Positions 1 through 5,665 are shown, counted from the stretch's first letter. The stretch is 6,983 bases of DNA from OMOG01 sp041485845 (GCA_041485845.1 JBGPKH010000490.1:1-6983), one strand, 5' to 3'. The notes: generated by a model not told the origin, from the sequence alone. Translations and numbers: made by a program.

Positions 1-478
1 CCGCCTGGCCCGAGATGATCTGCGTTTCGCCGCCGCCAAACCGGCCGCCGCCTCCCCCGCGCCCGCCAGACGCCGGAAACGTCAGCACGCTGGTGATGCC
101 ATTCACGCGCACAACCGGGACATGCTCGCTCTCCGGATTGACCGCCACCAACGCCCGCAGTTGCGGCATGAACTCGCCCAGTTCGCCCGTGTCCACCGAC
201 TCGCGCACCGCGCCGATCTCCGAGAGCCCCAATTCCGTGCCCGAATCCAGCATGCCCGGATACACGCGCATGCCTTTGGCTTCCACAATGCGGACACCCT
301 TCGCCGGCACGATCTTGGGGCCGATGTCGGCGATCTTGCCGTCCTGGATCAGCACCGAGACGCCTTTCATGGGAGCGCCGGTGACCGGATAGACGTCGGC
401 GTTGCGGATCAGCACCGGCTCATTCCCGGCCGCTGCCGCGCCCATCGCACAACCGATCAGAATCGTGAAGGCCCTCAT
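1..478 (-). CDS. Amidohydrolase-like protein, exported, probable pseudoenzyme (partial, C-terminus outside window)
   Basis: Start codon ATG at 478-476; the frame stays open for 159 codons to the left edge, so only the N-terminal part is visible. The N-terminus (MRAFTILIGCAMGAAAAG) looks like a short export signal; LIGC resembles a lipobox, but Cys10 comes very early for a lipoprotein. Residues 22-72 have the beta-sandwich start typical of amidohydrolases (VLIRNADVYPVTG, then LIQDGKIADIG, then MRVYPGMLDSG). In catalytic members the last motif continues as PGxIDxHxH; here it reads PGMLDSGTELG, so the first two metal ligands are absent. A glycine-rich insert (residues 138-150) precedes the ETQIISGQA segment, and the only visible histidine is His119. 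The start overlaps the upstream stop (ATGA), and AGGGGGA lies 8 bases before it. Family placement is firm; loss of catalysis is inferred because the rest is not visible. Confidence 0.85.
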   Translation of the reverse strand, partial: MRAFTILIGCAMGAAAAGNEPVLIRNADVYPVTGAPMKGVSVLIQDGKIADIGPKIVPAKGVRIVEAKGMRVYPGMLDSGTELGLSEIGAVRESVDTGELGEFMPQLRALVAVNPESEHVPVVRVNGITSVLTFPASGGRGGGGGRFGGGETQIISGQA

Positions 479-1830
479 TGCGCCTGTCCCCCTGGCCCCG
501 CGGGCCTCCGCTGCGGCTGCTGCCGCTGCTGCTTCTCCTTGTCGATCAGCTTCTGCTTCTCGCCCTGCTTCGCCGCGCGCCCGCTGACTTCCTTGTCGCG
601 ATCGAAGTACACCGTGCCGTCGATTAAGACCTTCTGCACCTTCGCATAATCCGACAGCGGAAACTTGTCGTAGATCACCAGGTCGCCGTCCTTACCGGCT
701 TCGATCGAGCCCACCCGGTTGTCGATTCCCAATTGCCTGGCCGGATTCAGTGTCACCATGGCGAGCGCTTCGGTCTCGCTCATGCCGCCGTACTTCATGG
801 CCTTGCCGGCTTCGCTGTTCAGGTGCCGCATCAACTCCGCGTCGTCGCTGTTCAGACTCACCACCACGCCCTTCTTGGTCATGATGGCGGCGTTGTAGGG
901 AATGGCGTCGAACGCTTCCACCTTGTAAGACCACCAGTCGCTGAAGGTAGACGCTCCCGCGCCGTGGGCGGCGATCTCCTTGGCCACCTTGTAACCTTCG
1001 AGCACGTGTTGGAACGTGCGGATTTTGAAACCGTAATCGTCGGCCACGCGCAGCAGCATCAGGATCTCGTCGGCGCGGTAGCAGTGCGAGTGTACGTAGC
1101 GCTTGCCTTCGAGCACTTCCTTGAGCGGCTCAAGTTTCAGGTCGATGCGCGGCGGAATGGGGTGCTCGCCGCGCGCCACCTTGGCGTTGTAAGCGTCCCA
1201 ATCGGCCTTGTATGTTTTGGCCTCGTTGAACGCCTCGCGGATGGTGTCCTCCACGCCCATGCGCGTGGCCGGATAACGGGCCTGCACCGGGGTCGCCGCG
1301 CCGCGGCCCCCTTGCGGATTGCCCGCGCGCTTGGGGTTCTCTCCCAGCGCGAACTTGATGCCCGGCATCGCGCCTTCGAAGATCATCCCCTGCGCGTCCT
1401 TGCCCCAGCGCATCTTGAGCGGCAGCGTGCAGCCGCCGATCGAGTTCGCCGAGCCGTGCAGAATGTTGGCCGTGGTCACGCCGCCAGCCAGCGCGCGGTA
1501 GATCGAGATGTCCTCGGGATTGATGACGTCGCGAATGTTCACCATCGACGAAACCGAGACGCTGCTTTCGTTGATCCCGCCATCCGCCGCGATGTGCGAG
1601 TGGCAATCGATGATGCCCGGAATCACGTACTGGCCGCTGGCGTCGATGATGGTGGCGCCCGTCGGCACCATCACCTTCTCGCCGACTTCGGCAATCTTGC
1701 CGTCCTTGAGCACGATCGAACCCTTGATGGTTCCCTTGCTCACCGTCATGACAGTCGCGTTCTGAATGACGATCGTCTGGGCGCTCAGAGGCGCGAGTGC
1801 GATCAGTGCGGCCAAAAATGTCCTGGTCAT
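475..1830 (-). CDS. Exported metal-dependent amidohydrolase (imidazolonepropionase-like), catalytic residues present
   Basis: A 451-residue protein of usual length for the family. Residues 1-18 (MTRTFLAALIALAPLSAQ) form a signal peptide, so it probably acts in the periplasm or outside. The N-terminal sandwich strand (VIQNATVMTV, then VLKDGKIAEVG) leads to PGIIDCHSHI with metal ligands His77 and His79. Other likely active-site residues are Lys159 in PGIKFALGENPKR (candidate bridging lysine), His247/His249 in YVHSHCYRADEI, His275 in FQHVLEGY, and Asp329 in LNSDD. The C-terminal NPARQLGI/GSIEAGKDGDLVI segment is the standard closing motif. The last 30 residues are a Lys/Gln/Pro-rich tail (KEKQQRQQPQRRP). 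The start overlaps the previous stop by ATGA, with AGGAGG (1842-1837) 6 bases upstream. The substrate cannot be told from sequence; amide or peptide-like hydrolysis is the family expectation. It is the only apparently intact enzyme of the three-gene operon. Confidence 0.93.
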   Translation of the reverse strand: MTRTFLAALIALAPLSAQTIVIQNATVMTVSKGTIKGSIVLKDGKIAEVGEKVMVPTGATIIDASGQYVIPGIIDCHSHIAADGGINESSVSVSSMVNIRDVINPEDISIYRALAGGVTTANILHGSANSIGGCTLPLKMRWGKDAQGMIFEGAMPGIKFALGENPKRAGNPQGGRGAATPVQARYPATRMGVEDTIREAFNEAKTYKADWDAYNAKVARGEHPIPPRIDLKLEPLKEVLEGKRYVHSHCYRADEILMLLRVADDYGFKIRTFQHVLEGYKVAKEIAAHGAGASTFSDWWSYKVEAFDAIPYNAAIMTKKGVVVSLNSDDAELMRHLNSEAGKAMKYGGMSETEALAMVTLNPARQLGIDNRVGSIEAGKDGDLVIYDKFPLSDYAKVQKVLIDGTVYFDRDKEVSGRAAKQGEKQKLIDKEKQQRQQPQRRPAGPGGQAQ

Positions 1831-3233
1831 CGATTCCCTCCTGGATCGTCAGTCACCGCCCCGCGGCCGCCGGGCGCGGCCGTATCCGGCGCCGGCGTGT
1901 ATTTGCGGCCGTCCACAAAGATCATTTCCACCTTCGTGCGATCGTCGAATATGTCGCCACGGGTTACTAACAGGTTTCCGATCTTACCCTTCTCAATGCT
2001 GCCGACCCGGTCCTGCACCTGGTAGATCTCGGCGGGAGACAGGGTCAGCGCGCGAATCGCGTCCTCGCGGGAAAGGCCCGCGTCGATGGCCTTCTTAACC
2101 GCCCGTTGCAGGTCGCGGGGCTGGTCCAACCCATCCGAGTACAGCGCGAACTTCACGCCGGCTTTCTTCAGCATGGCAGGCGCCGAGGCGGCCTTGTCGC
2201 GCGTCTCCAGCGTGCGGAAGCTGTCCACATCGTCGGGGTTCGCGTCGCGCTGCGGCTCCGGCCACCGCATGCTGACCAGCACCGGGGCGCCCGCCTTCTT
2301 CAGCAGGTCCGCGGCCTCGGGGCGATAACTCTCGCGCGCGCCGTAGAGAATGGCGGGCTGCTTCAACTCCGCGGCGAAGCGCAGCATGCGATCGATTTCC
2401 ACCAGGCGATTGGCCGGCAGCAGAATCCGCTTGGATTCCAGCACGCCCTCGAGCGCGCGATCGTATTCCGGCCGCTGCATGCCGCGAGGATCTTTGGCGT
2501 AGACGTCCTTGACCAGCTTATAGTGCGCCGCGTCCAGGTAGATCTGCCGGATGTACGAAATGTAGCCCATCAGAGCGCTGGGAAATCCGCCGCCGCCCCC
2601 CCCCCCACCGCCGCCACCGCCGCCGCGGGAGAGGGAGATGTACTGGCCCACCGACGGAACCAGCACCATCCCGCCCGCCTTCTCGCCCGACAGCAGATCG
2701 ATCACCGAGCCTTGCCCGGCAAAGATCCCGCGGGTCGGGAAGGTCACCGCCGTGGTGAAGCCGGCGCTGCGGACCGTTTCGATGCGGCGATCGTTTGCCT
2801 GAAGCTCGCCGGCGGCAACCAGCCAACTGGTGGTTGACGGGCGATCCTCCGGCCCGCGCGCGCGTTCCACGGTGGCGGCAGCCCCCGCCGGAGCCGCCGG
2901 CGTGGTCGTCGTAGTCTGGCCGCGCCCGCCGCCTCGGCCCGTCGTAGCAGCGGCTGCGGCCGGCGCAGCGCCCGGAATGCCAACGGTGCTCAGCGCGTCG
3001 ATCAGACCCGGGTAGACCGTCAGACCTTCGCCCTCCACCACCCATGCATCGGCGGGGACCGGCACGTTGTCGCCGACCGCTTCAATCAGCCCGTTGCGAA
3101 CCACCACCGTGCCCTTGCCGATCACCGGACCGCTGACCGTCACAATCTTCGCGTTGCGAATCGCCACCGCCTGCGGCGTCTCGGCGAAGGCGTACACGCA
3201 GAGTAATACCAGCGAGAGAACTAGTTTTTTCAT
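1827..3233 (-). CDS. Amidohydrolase-fold exported protein lacking metal-binding histidines (probable pseudoenzyme)
   Basis: A 468-residue protein, first gene of the three-gene minus-strand operon. MKKLVLSLVLLCVYAFAETP is a clear signal peptide. The sandwich domain (VAIRNAKIVTVSG, VVRNGLIEAVG) and the C-terminal signature (TLSPAEIYQVQDRVGSIEKGKIGNLLV) assign it to the amidohydrolase superfamily. The metal site is gone: PGLIDALSTVG replaces PGxIDxHxH, ILYGARESYRPE and VSMRWPEP occupy the places of the later histidines, and the whole protein has a single histidine (His237). Asp367 in LYSDG keeps the position of the catalytic aspartate. Low-complexity inserts occur at about 86-120 (Ala/Gly/Thr/Pro-rich) and 204-216 (13 glycines). 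Possible roles are a structural partner or binding protein for the enzyme encoded downstream; this is inference. No good Shine-Dalgarno is seen before ATG 3233; a -10-like TATAAT is 13 bases upstream. Confidence 0.9.
   Translation of the reverse strand: MKKLVLSLVLLCVYAFAETPQAVAIRNAKIVTVSGPVIGKGTVVVRNGLIEAVGDNVPVPADAWVVEGEGLTVYPGLIDALSTVGIPGAAPAAAAATTGRGGGRGQTTTTTPAAPAGAAATVERARGPEDRPSTTSWLVAAGELQANDRRIETVRSAGFTTAVTFPTRGIFAGQGSVIDLLSGEKAGGMVLVPSVGQYISLSRGGGGGGGGGGGGGFPSALMGYISYIRQIYLDAAHYKLVKDVYAKDPRGMQRPEYDRALEGVLESKRILLPANRLVEIDRMLRFAAELKQPAILYGARESYRPEAADLLKKAGAPVLVSMRWPEPQRDANPDDVDSFRTLETRDKAASAPAMLKKAGVKFALYSDGLDQPRDLQRAVKKAIDAGLSREDAIRALTLSPAEIYQVQDRVGSIEKGKIGNLLVTRGDIFDDRTKVEMIFVDGRKYTPAPDTAAPGGRGAVTDDPGGNR
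2596..2606. repeat. Homopolymer of 11 C (11 G in the coding strand) inside the polyglycine segment
   Basis: Eleven consecutive C on the plus strand lie within codons for a run of 13 glycines in the 1827-3233 gene; the remaining glycine codons are mixed GGC, GGT and GGA. Runs of this length are prone to slipped-strand mispairing and to sequencing error. A one-base change would shift the frame near residue 210 of 468 and would also disturb the two coupled downstream genes. Confidence 0.9.
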
Positions 3234-3246
3234 AAGGCAAGTGCGT

Positions 3247-3252
3247 ATTATA
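3247..3252 (-). promoter_or_regulatory. Candidate -10 box (TATAAT) for the amidohydrolase operon
   Basis: Perfect TATAAT on the minus strand, reading from 3252 to 3247, 13 bases before ATG 3233. No convincing -35 sits 16-18 bases upstream; TTGTCC (3280-3275) gives a 22-base spacer, which is too long. If the box is used, transcription would begin near 3240, leaving a leader of only about 6-7 bases, consistent with the lack of a Shine-Dalgarno. A match by chance in this AT-richer stretch is possible. Confidence 0.4.
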
Positions 3253-3359
3253 CCCCCAAGGCGCTGCCCGCCTGGGACAAGTTACAACGAGGTTTTCCAC
3301 CGGCTTTCCCGCCGAATCGCCGGCCCCGGCCCGGAACTCGCCGAATTCCCGGTTCCGCC

Positions 3360-3377
3360 GATTGGTGCGAACCAATC
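3360..3377. repeat. 7-bp perfect inverted repeat with GCGA (GNRA-type) loop
   Basis: GATTGGT (3360-3366) and ACCAATC (3371-3377) are exact reverse complements around GCGA. As RNA on the plus strand this is a short stem capped by a GNRA tetraloop; as DNA it is a dyad that could bind a regulator between the two divergent genes. No T-tract follows, so it is not a good terminator. The function is unknown. Confidence 0.5.
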
Positions 3378-3453
3378 CCAAATTCCCTATCCCATCCCGG
3401 CGCCTTTTGTGCGAGAATGAAGAACACTTAATTTTAGGTAGGGCCAACCGCTG

Positions 3454-3804
3454 ATGCAGGCTGGTCGGAAAGGCGTGTTTGTGAGCTACCAGGCCGAAAC
3501 GCCATTGGACAGTATCGAGGGCTCCCACGAGTATGTCGCTCTGCTGGCCGAGGCCCTCGATGAAGCCCGGCGTGATGTAGATGCTGAAATCGCCGCTGCC
3601 GAGCGTGAAGGCGCCGACCGGCGCAAAGAGGCTCTTCTTCTGGTTTCCTTCAATCTTGCCAAGCTGAATCTGCACATCACAACAAGCCGGCGAATCTTGA
3701 ACGATCTCCGCACGCTGCGGCGGCTCCTGCTGGCCGAGCGAGGTTTGCCGGAGGGGGAACGAACTCCCGGGGCTGAACGAGTCAGGGCCGCGGCCGGCGA
3801 CTGA
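3454..3804 (+). CDS. Small predicted helical protein of unknown function (116 aa)
   Basis: ATG at 3454 is preceded by TAGGTAGGG, a reasonable Shine-Dalgarno with about 10 bases of spacing; in-frame GTG codons at 3475 and 3481 are possible but less supported starts. There is no signal peptide or membrane segment, so it is probably cytoplasmic. Residues 25-60 (YVALLAEALDEARRDVDAEI and following) and 61-95 (KEALLLVSFNLAKLNLHITT, then SRRILNDLRTLRRLLLAERG) are strongly helical and amphipathic, suggesting a helical hairpin or coiled-coil. The C-terminal 20 residues are Gly/Glu/Arg-rich and probably disordered. I do not recognise a family. It stands alone: divergent from the amidohydrolase operon and separated from carD by 265 bases with a hairpin. 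The protein-like composition in this frame, against an Arg/Ser-rich antisense frame, supports it being real. Confidence 0.7.
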   Translation: MQAGRKGVFVSYQAETPLDSIEGSHEYVALLAEALDEARRDVDAEIAAAEREGADRRKEALLLVSFNLAKLNLHITTSRRILNDLRTLRRLLLAERGLPEGERTPGAERVRAAAGD

Positions 3805-3934
3805 GTCATCGGCCGGCGCGCGACGCGGAATCCGGGCATTTGGTTGAGCACCTCATCGAGGTGTAACCCACTGGTGTTGTCTTTCGCCACTCTCAAGCTC
3901 CTCTCCGCAGGCTGAAATGCTCTCTGCCTCCCTC
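3805..3934. other. Noncoding stretch after the helical-protein gene, with one small hairpin
   Basis: No convincing gene lies here. CACCTC (3849-3854) and GAGGTG (3858-3863) form a 6-bp perfect inverted repeat with an ATC loop, extendable by a G-U pair; there is no T-run. The stretch could be the 3' untranslated region of the preceding gene, or a short RNA ending at the next, larger hairpin. No tRNA or known RNA family was recognised. Confidence 0.4.
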
Positions 3935-3969
3935 ATGCGAAAACCCGCGCCAGATGGGGGTTTTCGCGT
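3935..3969. terminator. Strong inverted repeat, probable (possibly bidirectional) terminator
   Basis: GCGAAAACCC (3937-3946) and GGGTTTTCGC (3958-3967) are perfect complements; a U-G wobble and an A-T pair extend the stem to 12 bp. The inner bases CC/GG (3950-3951 with 3956-3957) can pair around an AGAT tetraloop. The A4...T4 arms flanking a C/G core resemble bidirectional intrinsic terminators in which the T-run is the 3' side of the stem, but no separate T-tract follows. The position, after the 3454-3804 gene and just before the carD promoter, fits isolation of the two units. Confidence 0.5.
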
Positions 3970-3978
3970 CATTGGCTC

Positions 3979-4007
3979 TTGACAGAAGCCGTAGGCGAGC
4001 GTACTAT
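3979..4007 (+). promoter_or_regulatory. Sigma-70-type promoter for carD (TTGACA, 17-bp spacer, TACTAT)
   Basis: A perfect -35 TTGACA at 3979-3984 and TACTAT at 4002-4007 (five of six -10 matches) are spaced exactly 17 bases apart. Transcription is expected to start near 4013-4015, giving a 5' leader of about 56 bases before ATG 4070. This is the best promoter in the window. A second TTGACA at 4040 has no matching -10. Confidence 0.78.
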
Positions 4008-4015
4008 TCAAGAGT

Positions 4016-4038
4016 TGTTGCTAAACTCCGTAGCAACA
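4016..4038 (+). promoter_or_regulatory. 8-bp perfect dyad at the predicted carD transcript start
   Basis: TGTTGCTA (4016-4023) and TAGCAACA (4031-4038) are exact reverse complements around a 7-base loop. The dyad begins about two bases after the predicted transcription start. It could be an operator that blocks promoter clearance, or a 5'-end hairpin that stabilises the message. The sequence shows the symmetry; the role is inferred. Confidence 0.5.
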
Positions 4039-4069
4039 CTTGACAGCGGTGGTTTGTGGGGGACCCCGT

Positions 4070-4579
4070 ATGACTTTTCAGATCGGCGACAAAGTAGTGT
4101 ATCCCAACCAAGGCGTTGGGACCATCGAGAATATCAGCACCCGCTCCTTCGGTTCCGCTTTCGAAAAGTTTTATCTCCTGCGTATCGGGTGTAACAGCAT
4201 GACCGTGCTCGTGCCATTCTCCAACGTAGCCGATATTGGCCTGCGGAGAGTGACCAAGGACCGCGAGATCTCACGGATATTGTCCTTCCTCTCCAACGGA
4301 TGGTGCGACATCAATCCGGATTGGAAGGTGCGATTCAAGGAAAATATGGAGAAGATGCAAAGCGGCAATCTTCTCAACGTAGCTGAGGTGCTCAAGGGTC
4401 TGCTGCAACTGCACGTCGACAAGCCGCTCTCCTTCCGCGAAAAGAAGATGCTGGATCGCGCGCGCCATATGCTGGTTTCGGAAGTTTCGATTTCCAGGAA
4501 CGCTCCGGAAGTTCATGCCATCGCCATGTTGCAGCGCGCCGTCGCGAAAGCCGGCCTGACGCTGCCCGCCGTGATCTAA
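4070..4579 (+). CDS. carD: CarD/CdnL-family RNA-polymerase-binding transcription regulator
   Basis: A 169-residue protein. Residues 1-58 (MTFQIGDKVVYPNQGVGTIE, YYLLRI-like FYLLRIG, MTVLVPFSNVADIGLRRV) match the Tudor-like RNA-polymerase-interacting domain that binds the beta subunit. Residues 60-140 form the helical DNA-binding domain: DWKVRFKENMEKMQSGNLLN, VAEVLKGL, LSFREKKMLDRARHMLVSE. Trp85 is in the place of the conserved tryptophan that family members insert at the upstream edge of the transcription bubble. The family stabilises open complexes, notably at rRNA promoters. The tail after 140 (HAIAMLQRAVAKAGLTLPAV) is an extra helix. ATG 4070 is chosen because it opens the conserved domain and has GGGGGA (4058-4063) 6 bases upstream; an upstream TTG at 4040 would add 10 unlikely residues. 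The gene is monocistronic or loosely linked to the next gene, 70 bases away. Confidence 0.95.
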   Translation: MTFQIGDKVVYPNQGVGTIENISTRSFGSAFEKFYLLRIGCNSMTVLVPFSNVADIGLRRVTKDREISRILSFLSNGWCDINPDWKVRFKENMEKMQSGNLLNVAEVLKGLLQLHVDKPLSFREKKMLDRARHMLVSEVSISRNAPEVHAIAMLQRAVAKAGLTLPAVI

Positions 4580-4586
4580 TCGGGGA

Positions 4587-4606
4587 ACACGCTCAAACAC
4601 GCTCAA
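4587..4606. repeat. Perfect 10-bp tandem duplication (ACACGCTCAA twice)
   Basis: The unit at 4587-4596 is repeated exactly at 4597-4606, just after the carD stop. AACACG of either copy can pair with CGTGTT (4632-4637), enclosing the GC-rich hairpin at 4614-4629, so the duplication offers two alternative outer stems. Confidence 0.8.
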
Positions 4607-4613
4607 ATGGGCA

Positions 4614-4629
4614 GGGCGGAAACCCGCCC
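4614..4629. repeat. GC-rich palindrome, REP-like element or terminator between carD and the zinc-ribbon gene
   Basis: GGGCGG (4614-4619) pairs with CCGCCC (4624-4629) across an AAAC loop; the flanks GGGCA upstream and CCACG downstream give the look of short interspersed GC-rich palindromes. No T-tract follows, so intrinsic termination is uncertain. It lies only 20 bases before ATG 4650 and could also affect translation of that gene. Confidence 0.5.
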
Positions 4630-4649
4630 CACGTGTTATCATTCCACCC

Positions 4650-5348
4650 ATGTTCTGTCACAGTTGTGGTAACCAGGTCCCCAACGATCTGCAGTTTTGT
4701 CCAAACTGCGGTCAGGCGCTGTCTTCCCCGGGTCCGCTGGGTACCCCCGCGCCGGTCGCTTGGACGCCTCCCGTAGGCATCAAGGCCGAACCCGGCCGCT
4801 GGATCGGCGAAGGGTGGCAAATGGTTAAGGCCGATATCGGCATCTACATGCTGCTGGCCTTGGTCTTAGCGGTCCTGAGCGGGATGGTGCCTATCATTAT
4901 TCAGGGTCCGCTGGTGGCCGGCTTTCACATCTTCTGCATGAAAAAAATTCTGGGCCGCCCGGCCGAGTTCGCCGACCTGTTCAAGGGATTCAACTTCTTT
5001 GTTCCGACCCTGGTGGCTTCCCTGGTGATCTCGGTCTTCGCGTCCGTCGGCTTCCTGCTGTGCATCATTCCGGGACTGGTGGTGGGCGCGATGTACAAGT
5101 TCACCTACCTGTTCATCGTGGATAAGCGCATGGACTTCTGGCCCGCCATGCAGGCCAGTCACGCAGTCGTCAAGAACGACTACTTCGGCTTCACCATGTT
5201 CCTGCTGCTCATGGCGCTGGTCGACATTCTCGGGGCGCTGTGCTGCATCGTCGGAGTCTTCATCGCCATACCGGTGACCTTCGCCGCGATCACCGTAGCT
5301 TACAAGCAACTGGTCGGCTTCGACCCGCGCACAGTAGAAGCGCTGTGA
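4650..5348 (+). CDS. Zinc-ribbon multi-pass inner-membrane protein of unknown function
   Basis: A 232-residue protein. The N-terminus is a short zinc ribbon: Cys3-x2-Cys6 and Cys17-x2-Cys20 (FCHSCG, FCPNCG). A Pro/Gly-rich linker (25-48) leads to a hydrophobic domain with about four to six membrane segments, around 63-97, 115-157 and 179-220, rich in Gly and small residues; conserved-looking polar stretches lie between them (GRPAEFADLFKGF, VDKRMDFWPAMQASHAVVKNDYFGF). The membrane part resembles proteins with DUF975/glycerophosphodiesterase-membrane-type repeats, where such polar loops recur, but I assign no activity. The zinc ribbon probably faces the cytoplasm. No Shine-Dalgarno is evident; ATG 4650 is fixed by the ribbon starting at once. 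The stop overlaps the start of the DUF2752 gene, so the two are translationally coupled. Confidence 0.85.
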   Translation: MFCHSCGNQVPNDLQFCPNCGQALSSPGPLGTPAPVAWTPPVGIKAEPGRWIGEGWQMVKADIGIYMLLALVLAVLSGMVPIIIQGPLVAGFHIFCMKKILGRPAEFADLFKGFNFFVPTLVASLVISVFASVGFLLCIIPGLVVGAMYKFTYLFIVDKRMDFWPAMQASHAVVKNDYFGFTMFLLLMALVDILGALCCIVGVFIAIPVTFAAITVAYKQLVGFDPRTVEAL

Positions 5349-5665
5349 GACGATTCGCCGCCGCGCTCCTGCTGCTGGCGTGCCTTTGGTATTTCTCGCT
5401 ACCGGCCGAACCGCGCTTCCGGCTGTGCGGATTCCACTGGCTCACCGGCCGCGACTGCCCGTTTTGCGGCCTGACCCGCGCCCTGTTCGCGCTAGCCAAA
5501 GGCCGTTGGGGCGACGCGATTCGCTTCAATGCCCTCAGTCCCCTGGGATTCGTAATGTTGTTTGGATTGTTCTGGAGGAGTCCGGCGCGCGGCCGCCTCT
5601 GGGCCGCCGGCCTCGCCGCATTCGGCGTCTACGGCATCTGCCGGGTGTTGATTCCGTCCGCCTGA
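5345..5665 (+). CDS. DUF2752 family small membrane protein
   Basis: A 106-residue protein. The GTG start at 5345 overlaps the TGA stop of the zinc-ribbon gene (GTGA); an earlier ATG at 5240 in the same frame would overlap that gene by over 100 bases with Arg/His-rich, non-protein-like sequence and is rejected. Membrane segments are at about 3-19, 62-77 and 84-103. The family hallmark is present: Cys38-Pro-Phe-Cys41-Gly-Leu-Thr-Arg (CPFCGLTRALFALAKGRWGD) followed by AIRFNALSPLGF. DUF2752 has no established biochemical function; the CxxCGxTR motif suggests metal or redox chemistry at the membrane. Coupling to a zinc-ribbon membrane protein suggests that both act together. Confidence 0.9.
   Translation: MRRFAAALLLLACLWYFSLPAEPRFRLCGFHWLTGRDCPFCGLTRALFALAKGRWGDAIRFNALSPLGFVMLFGLFWRSPARGRLWAAGLAAFGVYGICRVLIPSA

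Larger units (their letters stand above)
3234..3453. other. Divergent intergenic region with small inverted repeats
   Basis: These 220 bases separate the minus-strand amidohydrolase operon from the plus-strand gene at 3454. Besides the TATAAT near 3250 it holds CGGAAC (3332-3337) facing GTTCCG (3352-3357) around a GAATTC centre, and a 7-bp hairpin at 3360-3377. For the plus-strand gene, a weak promoter could be TTGTGC (3407-3412) with TAATTT (3429-3434, 16-base spacer), but that would place the start within the ribosome-binding site, so I do not rely on it. Confidence 0.5.

Noticed and set aside
733..2025. Long plus-strand open frame of about 430 codons opposite the amidohydrolase genes
   Set aside because: His/Arg/Val-rich sequence without domain character, spanning the junction of two clearly coding minus-strand genes; it is an antisense shadow of GC-rich codons.
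3082..3675. Minus-strand open frame of about 197 codons
   Set aside because: It overlaps the signal-peptide end of one real gene, a hairpin-bearing intergenic region and the 3454 gene on the other strand; no coherent protein features.
3486..3896. Minus-strand open frame opposite the 116-residue helical protein
   Set aside because: The first 30 residues look plausible, but the rest is Ser/Arg/Ala low complexity typical of an antisense frame; the plus-strand gene has a ribosome-binding site and protein-like composition.
3805..3969. Possible small RNA ending at the 3935-3969 hairpin
   Set aside because: No promoter is visible before it and no known RNA family was recognised; it is left as noncoding sequence with a probable terminator.
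4040..4069. TTG start giving carD ten extra residues
   Set aside because: Residues TAVVCGGPR are outside the conserved domain, and ATG 4070 has its own Shine-Dalgarno.
5240..5344. Earlier ATG for the DUF2752 gene
   Set aside because: It would overlap the zinc-ribbon gene by 109 bases and add a basic, His/Arg-rich stretch ahead of the natural hydrophobic N-terminus; the GTGA overlap is the better start.
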